Below, in pieces: positions 23,190 through 35,080 of a stretch of DNA of 64,000 nucleotides. Under the pieces are notes generated by a model that had not been told where the DNA came from, searched no databases, and saw nothing but the letters and a program-made list of their open reading frames with translations. How positions within the stretch are numbered: position 1 is the stretch's first letter; every line of letters begins with the position of its first letter. This DNA is from Ophiura sarsii (taxonomy: Eukaryota; Echinodermata; Ophiuroidea; Amphilepidida; Ophiuridae), in NCBI GenBank assembly GCA_035610835.1, contig CM069452.1, positions 30,182,143 to 30,246,142 of the forward strand, given 5' to 3'. A program made the position numbers and the translations under genes.

Positions 23190-23400
23190 TTGATTATACC
23201 AAAGTGGCCCAGGTGATTTCATGACTACTTTAGACAATTGATCATATATCTCTGCTAATCGACCATTGATTGTCTTGAAATAAAGCTTATTCGAAAGCTA
23301 AGCAAATTCCCCTTGCACGCCATTAAAATTCGAAACAGAAATTCTACGGGAGATATTTTTAATCAAAACTGTATAACTTTTTTTTGCTACAGCCTGTATA
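23190..23400 (-). repeat. Inverted monomer of the 220-bp satellite
   Basis: Begins AAAGTGGCCCAGGTGATTTC, corresponding inversely to the end of the monomers at 22525-22935, and ends GTATAACTT-T(n)-GCTACAGCCTGTATA. The sequence on both sides (22935-23080 and 23400-23560: AATTAAATGGTTA, ATCATGCAAGGA) is itself directly repeated. The inverted monomer thus sits between two copies of one flank. Confidence 0.6.
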
Positions 23401-23560
23401 ATCTTGTTTGTAGAAATTAAATGGTTATCATGGTATATCATGCAAGGAACATTAAGAGAACTACGTTATTATTTTTCAAATTATGTTATCTTATTTCAAG
23501 AATTTTTTTTAATAAAATTAATAAATAAATCATACATATTGATAAACTTCATTGAGTACA

Positions 23561-25170
23561 TAAATAAAATAGTTCATTATTCCTCCTGACATGGATGGTA
23601 CCCATCCGGAAACCATCATAGACAAGATATGAAGACATTCAGGTTCCACGGGGATCTAGGTAGTGTTAAGCATTCATGTTCCATGTAGGTCCAATCAAAG
23701 TCCCATCACCAAAGATTCCTGCCCAAACAAGCAGTTTCTCTCTATTATGTGGGCGGTGCCGGTCATATTGAAGTCTGAAAATGTAGCTATCTGTAAGTTG
23801 AAATTAATAAGCCACGTTTCCGATAAATAAGTCTGTCAAAAACTTATCAAATGATTGTTTAATCGCTACTTTAAAAAAATACATCAAATCGAAAGGTAAT
23901 ATTTTATAGATAAATACAAATAAAATGAAATAATAAATATATATAAAAGCGACAGCATATGTGTAGTATCTCATTAGGACACGTCTACGTCAGCTCTGTC
24001 GTTTTTATTTGTAACTCCAACCTACTGCTGTTATTCTAATAAATACCCTGTATTTAGATAGAAGTGTGACATTTGCAGCTCTTAAGAGATCTATGTAGCT
24101 AATGGATGGACTAAGATAAGTAAATTTCCGTTTCCGTATGTTTTAATTGTCGGCAAAAGGGAAAACTTTGTTTTTTCACGGTACTTTTAAATATTTTCAT
24201 ACGCTCTCGAATTCCGCTTGTGCTCATACTTTTTGGCAATTTGACACAATTTTGTTGTGTATTCTGTCAATATTTGGCCTGGCAGTCTGTCGCCAATATA
24301 GTGAATTGGTTGGGTCACTCAAAGTGGTGTGATCAAATCATTAGGATTCATGCGATGTTAAAGGGACATTAAGAGATGTGTTGGAGGCTGCGCCCTCAAT
24401 TATGATAACAACTGGGATTGGTATATTTTTACAATTGTATTACATGAACTTACACCTATATAAAAAAGACAAAATAGCCCTTTTTGTACAACAAAATGTC
24501 GATTCAAAAATGATGAGAAAAAAAAGGTGTCATATTTTACACTTTAGGTGGCCAACTGAGGACCCATTTTTTGACGCTTGTTTTAGTGTCAAAATGACAC
24601 CAAATTATTTTTCAGTGTACTTACATCCTGGCAAAATGTTTTGCAAAAGGCCTTACATCCTTCTTTCTTTTTTTGAAAAATAAAGAATATAATAACCCAA
24701 AAAATAAGTTATTGATTTGAAAAACATACTGTATTTGATTGGTTTACTATGAACCTCTTTACACAAATACTATTTCAAAGGATCAATCACACTAGTCCAG
24801 AATACTTATTTCATGATGTTTTCTGAAAATCACTAAATTGCATATCAGCTCTTCAAATCTATGTGATGTTTCCGTTAGTAATGATGTTCTTCAGAAAGTC
24901 TTTGTCTGTGTTTTTTGTCTGGTAAACTCGATTATCAAATCGTTAAAATCCAAACTTCTGGCGATAATGGAATCCACAGCAAAAATGCAGAGACTATTGA
25001 GACTTTCTTGAGTAATTGCTGACGGGATTGAGTTTTTTGTGATCATTTGAGGGTGAGAATGATAGTCCCCCATCGCAAGTGTCAGATTTCGTAAGATGCA
25101 ATATCCACATTGGGCAATACTTACCGAAGAATCTTTTGTCTAATGAACTGAACTTGATTACAGTCGGTTG
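23561..25170. other. No gene recognised
   Basis: AT-rich. A 101-residue plus-strand frame at 24378-24683 begins MLEAAPSIMITTG but shows no motif or domain I recognise, and its latter half is lysine/phenylalanine-rich. I do not call it a gene. Confidence 0.4.
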
Positions 25171-25174
25171 AAGA

Positions 25175-25446
25175 TCGTCACCTGCTATAACGTTAGTCGT
25201 ACTAGGCCATCGTCGTCTGCCGAACTCGGAGGCCCTTCATTGTGGTGATCGGGTTGGCGGTGATTTATCATCCCTTGAAGCAGTGTCTGGGATAAAGTCG
25301 AATGACCTTGAGAGCTTTGTGCATCTTGGGTCTGTTGGGACGCCCTCAGAAGGTTATGCTATCAAACAAATCAACCGCAGATATGTCCTGCAATATGAAA
25401 TGTGTAAAATGCTTTTCTTTAAGTTTAATGCTAAGTTAAATCCATG
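25175..25446 (+). pseudogene. Probable reverse-transcriptase fragment (non-LTR)
   Basis: A plus-strand frame of about 90 codons without a start codon reads through LVVLGHRRLP, HCGDRVGGDL and FVHLGSVGTPSEG, ending with INRRYVLQYEM. The F-x-x-LGS, a G about eight residues later, and I-x-RR spacing resembles the segment just after the polymerase palm in several LINE clades. This stretch is richer in G+C than its surroundings. It is preceded by stops and ends at TGA/TAA-rich sequence, so it is a fragment. A host exon is possible but less likely. Confidence 0.45.
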
Positions 25447-26284
25447 AATTTAAATCATAACACCATCAGCGACATCTGTACCCTTCGTTATAACTTTTGA
25501 TCTGTTTGCGAAACATATATTATGTATGTCTGAGTATGTATAAAGTAAAATAGAATGTCTTTTAAAATCGGAATTAATAACTTTGAAAACGGACGGTGTC
25601 TGAAAAATCTAATCCCTTTAGAATCCAAGTTTGCAGTCATTCAGTTGCAAATCAATAAGTGATGAGTCTTAGACACTAAATGCATCCGACTCGTACCCTA
25701 AGGTGTAGTAATTTGCAACACTATGCATATCAAATACTACATTAAACATTTATAAATATTAAAACACCATTGACTTGGAATTGGTAAGTACTTTTCATTA
25801 TGAGGACATTACCCTCGCGTACAATAAGTATTATAACTCTACTTAGGTGTCTATAATGCAATATAAAGGGAACAAAGGCTTGGATAACAAAAGTTGAAAG
25901 CGCTGATTTTAGATCACCTTGCAAGCTGCAAATTGAAAGAAAACACTGGGAATCCATTGAACTACTGTGTTAGCTTTATGATATTCTAGGGTTATAACAT
26001 TAATGGAAAGTTCTTAACAGTGGTGTTTAAATGAATTTGGGATACTCTTGAGACAGTATTATTCAGAAAGAAAACATTTATAACAAAATTTCAAGAGTTT
26101 AAGTGTTTCGCATTGATAGTTTTAGTTAAATTAGTTTGACAAAAATTACCTCTAAAAGTTATGATGAAATGAATAGAACTGTACAGTAGTTTGCCTAAGT
26201 CATGTTTGAGTGCTATGAGAAAGTACAGAGATGATTTCCAGTTAAAATATGAAAGTAAAGGTGTCAAAATGAAACTAAATTTCC
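25447..26284. other. No gene seen
   Basis: AT-rich, with no recognisable coding segment or repeat. Confidence 0.45.
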
Positions 26285-26830
26285 ATGCCGAATATCTTAG
26301 TATTTCTAAGATATATCCTCCGGCATATTCTTGTAACACTGAAAACTATTATCGTGGCCACAGGTAAAGACATTCCGATGTTTAGTGACATTACCGGATT
26401 TACGACCACAGGAGGCACATTCCCAGTCAATGTTATTGTATCGAAATTAAAACCCGACATTGTTATCAACAATAAGGAAGACAACTCCATCCATCTTATT
26501 GAATTGACTGTACCTTTTGAGACTAACATTCAGAAAGCCCATGATCGTAAATACGAGTAAGTACGAAAACCATGTTTTCGACATTTCTGATAATGGCTTT
26601 ACCTGTGACCTCACATGTTTTGAAATTTGATCTTGTGGTCTAATCAGACCAGATAATATTAATAATATCGCAGCAATATTCACCTTTGTCGAAGCCAAAC
26701 CATCAAAGCAATTCATGAAGGAACTCAGCAAGTTGGCCCTTATGTGCAGCTACTGACACTATTTGGAATGTGAGGCAAGAGCCAGCTTCGCGGAAGTGAT
26801 GATCAACCCTACCTCAAGGTGTGATTTTCT
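26285..26830 (+). pseudogene. Retroelement-associated ELTVPFE-domain fragment, frameshifted
   Basis: The plus-strand frame from 26285 contains KPDIVINNKEDN and IHLIELTVPFETNI, followed by AHDRKYE. I associate the pattern PDIVI...ELTVPFE...AH-x-RKY with an endonuclease-like domain found downstream of reverse transcriptase in marine invertebrate retroelements; this is from memory and unverified. After a stop at about 26558, another frame continues with HVFDISDNGFTCDLTCFEI. A third near 26680-26750 gives FVEAKPSKQFMKELSKLAL. At least two frame breaks show it is dead. No polymerase palm motif was found upstream. Confidence 0.5.
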
Positions 26831-27426
26831 ATCCTATATATCACATTCCACTTTGCTGGGTTCGCTCTATTTCTGTATATCTCCTGGCTCCGGTTGGACA
26901 TTGATTTTTGTGGTTATTTGATGTATTTTTGTTTGTTGTTCAGCCCTGCGTTAAAGCTGGACCACTGTATGGTTCTGATTTTTGTCCTGGGCTTCAATCT
27001 ACTTTTTTTCTTCTTCTCGCATTGTTTAATTTATGTCAGTGATTGCTTGATAAAGATTGATTACACACATCAAGTGTCAATATCTGTGAGAGATTAAAGA
27101 CTAGTGACAATTAGTTGGGATAATTGGGATTAGTTTTACTTGAGTGAATCCATTGACAAATGTTACTGAGAAGGTATAATGAGGTTGATAAATTATTCAT
27201 GAGCTATTGCCAATGGGAAATTTGTATTGGGATTTCAAGAAGGCTCATGTTTTCTTCAAATCTAAATTGAATTGAATAAGCAGATGTTGTAGGAAACATG
27301 AATTTATTAATGAGAAGAGATTCATGCAACACATTTGTCCAACTCGTATAGTGAAATATTACACTCCAAATTTAATATATAGGCTGATTTTGACATCTTG
27401 TCCTATTACTTTTGGTTGCTATAGTG
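26831..27426. other. No gene seen
   Basis: A hydrophobic open frame at 26894-27097 has no motif. Otherwise this is AT-rich spacer. Confidence 0.4.
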
Positions 27427-27992
27427 TACAGTAATCAAAAAAGTAACTATACAGGTAATAAATGGACTTCTAACTTTAAGAATATATCCTACCTAAAAAT
27501 ATTGAATTATAAAGTTGTTAGAAAATCCATCTTCTTTAATATAAGATATCGCATGCTAGGATTGGCTGATTATTAAGGAAGTGACAAACCAAAATGTAAG
27601 GTGATGTCTGATTTTCATTTTCACATTTTTATTTTCTACACGCGGACCCATCTACGGGTATCTTATCGATTACTATTCGTTCAATTGGGGGATGCATGCG
27701 CAGGTTGGACAGTCAGCCGTATTGTTCCGATGGATCAATACGCCACACACACGCTACCTGTCATACTCTCCCCCATGTTGAAACGTAAAATGTGAAAATG
27801 AAATTGTGACTTTACCTTACATTCTGGATTGTCCCTTCTTCAATATTCAACCGATCCTAGCGTGCAATATCTCATATTAAAGAAGATAAATTTTTCAACA
27901 ACTTTATTATTTAATATTTTTAGGTAGGATACATACTTTAAGAGTTAAAAGTCCATTTATTACCTGTATAGTTACTTTTTTCGATGACTGTA
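27427..27992. mobile_element. Foldback element, about 210-bp arms
   Basis: The left arm starts TACAGTAATC-AAAAAAGTAACT and the right arm, reverse-complemented, starts TACAGTCATCGAAAAAAGTAACT. Both continue through ACAGGTAATAAATGGACTT, TATCCTACC and a TCATTTTCACATTTT segment. About 145 bp of unique, more GC-rich sequence (27637-27780) forms the loop. The ends are TA, consistent with a Tc1/mariner-type target duplication. No coding. Confidence 0.8.
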
Positions 27993-28492
27993 TATAACAT
28001 TGGCGGTAGTAAAGAGTAACATTTTGGATGATAAGATTAGTATATTATTAGGAGATGGTCCTTGTAAGAATCTGTTTTTGTATACTGAAGAAATGAATCG
28101 ATTAATCAACCGTTCAAATATAAATTTCAATTTGCTAATTTTAGAGAGCTGATGAACTTTTTATAACTTTGTATACTAAAGTTCTTTAGATTATTTCATT
28201 TATGACTAACTTGTTGTGACAATTTGTTATAAAGCATACCGTTGATCTGACGGAGTATAACCAATGGATAGCCTTAAACATAAAATGTCGCATCAATTGT
28301 TAAAAGCCTGGGCTTTTCAAGTTCCTTAAGAAAAATAATCAATTAGGTTATATTAAGTACGCCTGTAGCGTGGAGGATAGTGCAAGTTCTAATGTACAGC
28401 CAATGGCAAACTATTACAGTGTCCATACGGGCAAGGCTGCAACATTTTTTTTGTAAATTCTGTTTACTTTCCTTTTATCTATTATTTATTAA

Positions 28493-28612
28493 TTAGTTAA
28501 TTTATTTATTTATTTATTTATTTATTTGGTTTAGTTATTTATTTATCTTATTGGTTTGGTTATTTATTTATTTAGTTTGTTGGTTTAGTTGGTTTAGTTA
28601 GTCAGTTAGTTA
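28493..28612. repeat. TTTA-rich simple repeat
   Basis: Runs of TTTA/TTAT give way to GGTTTAGTTAGT-type units. The flanking 27993-28492 holds no recognisable gene. Confidence 0.8.
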
Positions 28613-28764
28613 TAGTTATCTATGCCTTTAATATGATAATTTGTTTTTCAGCTTTATATTTAACGCAGCCGCGCGGTTCATTCTCAGGATAATTGTTAAT
28701 TTTTTTTTAATGTCATGATCAGTATTGGTCAGTATTATTTATTTCTTAAATTCACTTCCACTTT

Positions 28765-28975
28765 CATTATTCCGATTCATTAAAATGTGGCACAATAACG
28801 AACGACAAATTTGGTTCACCCAACTTGTTTCCTCTTGGAATAGAGACACCACGTCAGAGCGCATTCCAATTATCATACCTCAATATCACGCCATCAAGAA
28901 ATCAAAGACGAATAAGCATTGGCGCTTAACTCACGGTAGCGTTAACCACTAGACTACGCTCTAACGTTACTGCGC
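28765..28975 (+). other. Duplicated coding-like segment, copy 1
   Basis: In frame, this reads MWHNNERQIW, matching MWQNNERQIW at 29226-29255. Four of the base differences over these ten codons are silent (AAT/AAC, GAA/GAG, CGA/CGG). No protein family is recognised and the rest of the two segments diverges. At its right end the minus strand has TAGTCTAGTGGTTAACGC (about 28935-28960), resembling a tRNA A-box, so part could be a tRNA-derived SINE. Confidence 0.3.
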
Positions 28976-29204
28976 AGAGTTTAGATGAACGAAATAATGG
29001 CTACGCGTCTGGACTCGTCTTCAATGCCAACATTATCACACATATACGTCGATGAGGAAGATTGTGTACATTTATTCTATTCTACATTCATACAAAATTA
29101 GAAGACACAGCTAGATTGCTAGGCCAAAGGGTGTTACTAGCTTCTTTAATTAATTCAATTGATTTCGTGGTGTATGATCTAAATTTAGCTAGCAATATCC
29201 TTAC

Positions 29205-29552
29205 AGTATTCCGATGTTCATTAGAATGTGGCAAAACAACGAGCGGCAAATTTGGTGGATAGTGCAAACACGTAACATGTTATCCTTTGGGGACATTGCA
29301 CGCGGCGGTGAAAGATTTTATGGAGAAACCACCCACTCCCGTAGTATCAATGACCCAAGAATGAATGGAAGAATATTAAAAGATGATCTAGCCCCTCGGG
29401 TATTGCATGTTTATCTGCCTTACTTTCAGAGTACATCAAGTTCATTACCATACCTTGCTTTACCACGCCTTGGGCCTTCAAAAGCTGGTATTATTGATTG
29501 CCATACACTGCAACTCCGTATCAGTCTCTGCCCTGCCTTGCTCTTGCTCTGA
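29205..29552 (+). other. Duplicated coding-like segment, copy 2 (open frame)
   Basis: A 112-codon frame from ATG at 29214 shares MW-x-NNERQIW with 28765-28975, then continues FGDIARGGERFYGETTHS without recognised motifs. Just upstream, TATCCTTACAG could act as a splice acceptor. It may be a decayed mobile-element protein or an unknown exon; neither is established. Confidence 0.3.
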
Positions 29553-30581
29553 ACACTGAGCCATTTCAGACTCAAACCATACCGATATTGTTTAGAAGTT
29601 TTTTGTATAGATTGATGACCATTCTTTTTCAGTTTCCTTCAATTTTACGCTGTATGATATACAGAGAGAGAGGTAGACCTCAGCGTTTACTGACTCTTGT
29701 GAGTTTGCACACAGACCAGTTTCCCTTTTCCCTAATTTTCATTAGCTCCCCTCGAAAGAGCCTCGATTTTTGAATCTTCGTTTAACATGTTTAAAGGCTT
29801 TGTTTTGGAGAGATTGTAGATAATCCAGGTTTGGCCATGTTTGGATACATTAATTTAAATTTGCTTATTATTTAATTACCTTTGGAATAAGATCATAAAG
29901 ACGGAATTTCGTTGAAAACTGTAAACCGTATTTGTGATTTTAACAGAGCTGTTTGAATGAAGCACCGGCATCGTCTGAAAAATTACATTATGGTAGAGGA
30001 AAAGGTAGCTCATTAACATAATTTCCGTTACCCCTATCGTGTTGGAGCATGCGATTCATGTAGTCGTGTAGTATTTGTTCTCCCCGATATGAATACCGCT
30101 GTTGGTAAATTGAAAACATGTGCTAAGTACCCTAATTAAGCAAAACAAAACTGAAGTCCCTAAAATTAGTTATAGAGTATGCCAATGTGCCATCACTTTC
30201 CATTCAAATGACCGTCATTTGTGAATCGATTGCTTTATCTGTTGTCTATTGAGTAGAAGGACGCTATTGAAATGGACTGATAGGGTTGCCCTTTTATAGC
30301 TTTGGAATCACGGGTATTAGCGGAACTGGTTTTTAGTGAAATCGATTTAATACCTGCAATCATTACAATGACACCTAATTTGTCAACATCATCGGTACCA
30401 AAGGAAATTGAATAGGGGTGTTGCTGTTTGAATCCATATATTATAGTTCTTTTGGAGAATAACAAAAATCTCTGAATGTTTTGTTGTTGCATGGAGGCCT
30501 TAGTTTAAAGCTGGTTTTAGTGTAGTGCAATTCGCGAATAAACAAACTAACAAACACACAAACCATTACAACTCGGATGTC
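29553..30581. other. No gene seen
   Basis: AT-rich sequence. The open frames near 29498-29773 and 30235-30492 lack motifs. Confidence 0.4.
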
Positions 30582-30950
30582 TGCTATCTACAGTAGATAG
30601 CACCCATATATTATTGCATTCATCACTTAATAAATTATCAACCTGATGCACTGCCCGTATCAAAAGTGCTCAATTCCTAAGAAGAGCGTATAATGTTGAA
30701 AACAAGCAGTATATTTACTGCTTGTTTTCAGCATTCATCACGTAGATATAACTCAATATTATTGCGTTACATTTCTATCTTCAGTAGATAGTACCCATAT
30801 GTTACATTACTAAGTTCAGTAACCATATGTTATATTGCTATCTTAAGTAGATAGTATACTAATATACTACATTGCTATCTTCAGATAACATATGCTATAT
30901 TGCTATCTTTAGTAGACAGCATTCATGCATTATTACATTGATATCTTCAC
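30582..30950. repeat. Palindromic repeat array (CTATCT...AGATAG)
   Basis: TGCTATCTAC-A-GTAGATAGCA at 30582-30602 is a perfect 10+10 palindrome. Related CTATCT-(N)-AGATAG palindromes recur at about 30775, 30837, 30873 and 30902. They are separated by ACCCATATGTTACATT-type spacers. A separate perfect hairpin lies at 30697-30730 (arms TGAAAACAAGCAGTA, loop TATT). Confidence 0.7.
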
Positions 30951-33599
30951 CTGAGCATAATATCAATATAAACAGCACCGTACGTAAATTTACCGTACGT
31001 ACATTTACACCTATTTATAGTGTTATTGGTGTGCAACAGTTTCTAAACTTAATTAGGACCAGTCAGGATAGGAGAGTAAACGACATATTTACATAAGATT
31101 AAACATAAATCATGTTTATTTACAAACATTCCTAATGTATGCCTTTTCAAAGTGTATGAAGACTGCCTTATGCACTCGTAAAAAATAACCCCTTTCCATG
31201 ATAGCCAACTATATACCAACTACAATTTAAATAAAGTTACATTTCTTGTTTTTAGTCACCCATTTTTGTATCAAATGACCACGAAAGTGACACAAAACAC
31301 GTAAACAAATGACTAGAAAAAAGTAAAAATTTAACACCCTTTTCAGTTGGTGTAATTGACAAGGGGCTTTATTTTTTAAGTCTTACGTTTTTATTTGTTT
31401 ATTTTATTCAAATGAAGAGTGATAGATTGATAATTATACACACAAAGTGTATCGATCCTAGACCATTATTGTTTTAAGTGCATGGTACAGTGGCAATTAA
31501 AATGGAAATATAAGGCATAGGCCTATTATGGCTTGTTGTAGGGGGAATCATTGGTTGTTTTACTTAAAAGTAAGTGACCTAAATACTACCATATGAGGTT
31601 CAATGAGTCTAGCACTAGGGATCTGCTTCCACGAGTCATTTGTATTGACGGTGAATCAATTGCAACACTTTTTTTAATTCTTAAAGACACGACGTTACCT
31701 CATTTTAAAAAGGCCATCTAGATCTTGGCATAAATTTCACAGCATTTAACGTGGTTTTCCTCAGGATCATTAACTGAGATAACAACCCGAAACCACAAAC
31801 TGGGTGGCTTACGGGTAACAAATTATATACCAAAACGATGTCGTATTTCTAATATAAAAGCATAAATTAGCCTATTTCAAATTAAATAATCCTGAAGTTA
31901 ACATCAATATAATGACTCGAGGTGTTCTAGGCCAATTAAAATTGACCCTTCTGTGTTTAGGCGTACTGTTTCCCGCCCACGACCAAAAATGAGAATGCCA
32001 AATATGTAATTATTTTATTTTTATTTAGAATTGTATGAATTAAATTAATCACGTAGTTATAACGTAATTAAATACGGACCTCGATATTGGTTGCGATTAC
32101 TTGTTTCAATATCATGAATATAGGCCTAAAGGAATAAAAGATAAACATCGCGTCCCTTTTTCAAGCATGAAACTGTTAACTCATAATCATTTTAAATCGA
32201 TATCCTTATTGCCAAGTAGCTAGCTTTGATTATGCTTCTAAAACTATTCAATAAAATAACCTTGTCAGTCCCGAGCTCGTCCGCAGCTATCTGACGATTC
32301 AGAGAATCCAGTCCCTCCATGTCACACTTTAGTACACAGAGCTGAATACAGCATGCTACGACGAATGGCGTCGGATTTACGAGCGATAGCTGCATACCTG
32401 AGAACAATACCAGTAAATATTCCTAAAAGGAACTCGCGTTTGTTTCCTTAAAAATATTCATGATCAATGGGATTCGAACGGGAGGTGGCAACTCCATTCA
32501 ATAGCAGCACAAAGACACACGTTAGTGAGTTCGCCGTAAATTCAATAGAGTAGTGTTGCTAAAACGGTATATACTGCATTAAATTTAGGTATTGATTCTT
32601 TATTTTGGTTAATTAAAGCTAATTAGCACACGATTTTAATTTACCAACAGCGATATTCTTATCGAGGAGACAATACCCCACATGTCTATACCAACCGCAT
32701 GCTCCAACACGATAGGGGTAACGGAATGTCTTACGGGAAGCACTTTTCTCGAGTTTTACACTGTACCATTATACGACCGTTGCTCTTCGGGAAGGCGGAA
32801 ATTACATGACATTATATTATTTTTATGTAGCCTCGTCATCACTGATCACTGCTCTCGTATTTTGTTCGTATACATGCGTAGCTTGATTTAATTGGAATTA
32901 AATGACTTGAATACAAATGCATTTGTCACAAATTACACTAAATTACACATATACAACGTAACACAAATTATATAAGCGCTGCATAAAAAGAAATTATCCA
33001 CTTTTTCGAGGCGCTCTGTGTTTAAATCTTAGGACCCAAGGAAATTCAAATCCCGCGCATTTTGACACCTCATTTGTCACAATAGCGCCAATATTGATGA
33101 AGCAGTGGCCATTTGAATAAGAAATGATGCAGTTTTACATTGTTGCACTTAACCCAATACCCAATATACATAGGCATACAATCATGTAAACACTGCACAA
33201 AAAGAAAGTATCCCCTTTTGCCGTTCCATTGTTACACTTTAACCCTATACCCATGAAAAGAGTGTAAACAAAACAGTAAATCTAAATTGTACCTTTTCTT
33301 TCTTTCCATGCAAAGACGACCATAATCCGAACATCTCACATCGTCAACTGTTGTACACGTCTGTCTCTACAGGTGTGAGACTCATCCTTTACCAATGACC
33401 AGTATCATTACATTATAAAACTATGTAAGTATGTAATACACATTTGTACTTTTCTTAATAAAATCATACACGGCTACAGATATTCATATTCCTGCCTGCT
33501 TTGCTTTCCACAGATTGGTATACATGATATACTCCTACTTCTAAATTTAATACCAAACACTTCACACAGTTCAACCAACACCCTTCAATTTCTTAATAC
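30951..33599. other. No gene seen
   Basis: AT-rich with no recognisable coding sequence or RNA gene. On the minus strand near 32465-32490, CCCGTTCGAATCCC looks like a tRNA B-box, but the flanking bases cannot form a T-stem. Confidence 0.45.
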
Positions 33600-34695
33600 T
33601 ACAGGGTGTCCCTAAAAAAAGGGTGCACATGTTTGCGAAACTTGTTGACCATGAAGTCCTAAAGTTTGGTGTAATATGTTTATACACACGGAAGGGAAAA
33701 ACACTCAGCTTTCAGATGCCGTTTATTTTATCTGATTTGGATTTGTCAATCCTGAGATATACCCAGTTTATCAAAGCTCCCCAAAATCGACGTTGTGCCA
33801 CTTTTACAGAAAGGATGATTATGAGCGTCAAAACGATACTAACATTGGTCTATCCATGGGCATCAATCGTCTTGAATCATTGGGGTGGGCATTTGACCAG
33901 AATTGTTTAAAAAAGGCTGAGGACAAAAATGATGTGGTAAGGGATTTCTACGAGCAGTTATGCTGGGATCCCTCTGAATTGCACGCCGCACGTTATCAAT
34001 GTGTTACTGTGTCCTGCCACTTTTCATATCTTAGTCCAGAATGTTCTTTATTCATAATGGTGCTTGTACCATCTACCATGTATTTCCAATACTCCTTTGT
34101 ATGTGTATTCCTAGATGGTACGTGAGTGTTTGGGAAATGAATGACAAACTCTCTGTGACTTCTGCTGGACTTCTCGTTTCATGATATTTTAAGACCATGA
34201 ACACCCTCTTCCAATGAAAATTGAGGCCGCACCCAGCCATATGGACGTCTGTCTTGTTTTGAAAATGTATAGGTCCAATAATCATTTTTTTGTGAAACCT
34301 CGGACTGGTTCGAATCATGCAACAAACATTTTTATATTCAGTTCTGCTTGGATACACAGGCACACATTCTATTATTTAAACCTATTCAATCTCAATACAT
34401 AAGTGTTATTATGCATAACACTGGTGAACATGGTGAAGGGCAATCGTCCAAGTGGAAGTAGTCGTATCTTAGGAGTACCTTTGAAACTGTAAAGTGGCAC
34501 AACATCGATTCTGGGTAGCTCTAGTTAATTGTCCATATCTCTGGATTGACAAATCCGAATCAGATGAAATAAGCAGCATCAGAAAGCCAGGTTTTTAGTC
34601 CTTCAATATGTGTAAACATCATACACCAAATGTTAGAACTTCATGGTCAACAAGTTGGGTAAACACGTGCACCCTTTTTTTAGGGACACCCGGTA
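33600..34695. mobile_element. Long-TIR element (CAGGGTGTCCC ends)
   Basis: Ends are TA-CAGGGTGTCCCTAAAAAAAGG and, in reverse complement, TA-CCGGGTGTCCCTAAAAAAAGG. Similarity between the arms extends about 200 bp inward (GGATTTGTCAATCC, then TTGTGCCACTTT). TA duplications and these ends fit a Tc1/mariner-type element. No recognisable transposase lies between the arms; the centre has a different, coding-looking segment. Confidence 0.7.
33793..34060 (+). CDS. Coding-looking core inside the long-TIR element
   Basis: A frame from 33793 runs through GINRLESLGWAFDQNC and DVVRDFYEQLCWDPSELHAA. Its composition is more protein-like than most frames in this window, with few low-complexity runs and a mixed codon third position. 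Its family is not recognised, and it lacks visible DDE-transposase signatures. It could be a captured host exon or a remnant of an unfamiliar transposase. It is flanked on both sides by the TIR arms, so it would move with them. Confidence 0.3.
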
Positions 34696-35080
34696 GTACT
34701 TCCATCTGTTATTATTCGTTTTAACGCCCCTTTCCTTTTTTTAAGTTCAAGCGCTTGTTTTCAGTTTCACTAACATTTTGGTTTTAGTTTCCTATTATCC
34801 CGGTTGCTTTTGTAAGGTATTATCATAAACACCATTTTTTCAGGTCTATGTCAAGTACTATCACATGAACGCAGTTGCTTTACTTAAAGCACACCCACTT
34901 TGCATACAAAACGTTGTCTTGATTTGTTAGAGGAATTGAACGTGTGTATATATAGTTCGTATATATAGTTCGAAACGTACCGACACACGCCTAGTCGTTT
35001 CTGTCGTTTATAATCATGTTGATCATTTAAATGTCCCCTCTTACTAATTGATATCAATCATTATAAAAATGAGTTACGAA

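Noticed and set aside
24378..24683. 101-residue frame MLEAAPSIM...
   Set aside because: No recognisable domain, low-complexity second half, AT-rich context.
32460..32495. Minus-strand GTTCGAATCCC, tRNA-like
   Set aside because: No matching T-stem or cloverleaf; possibly a worn SINE but not supportable.
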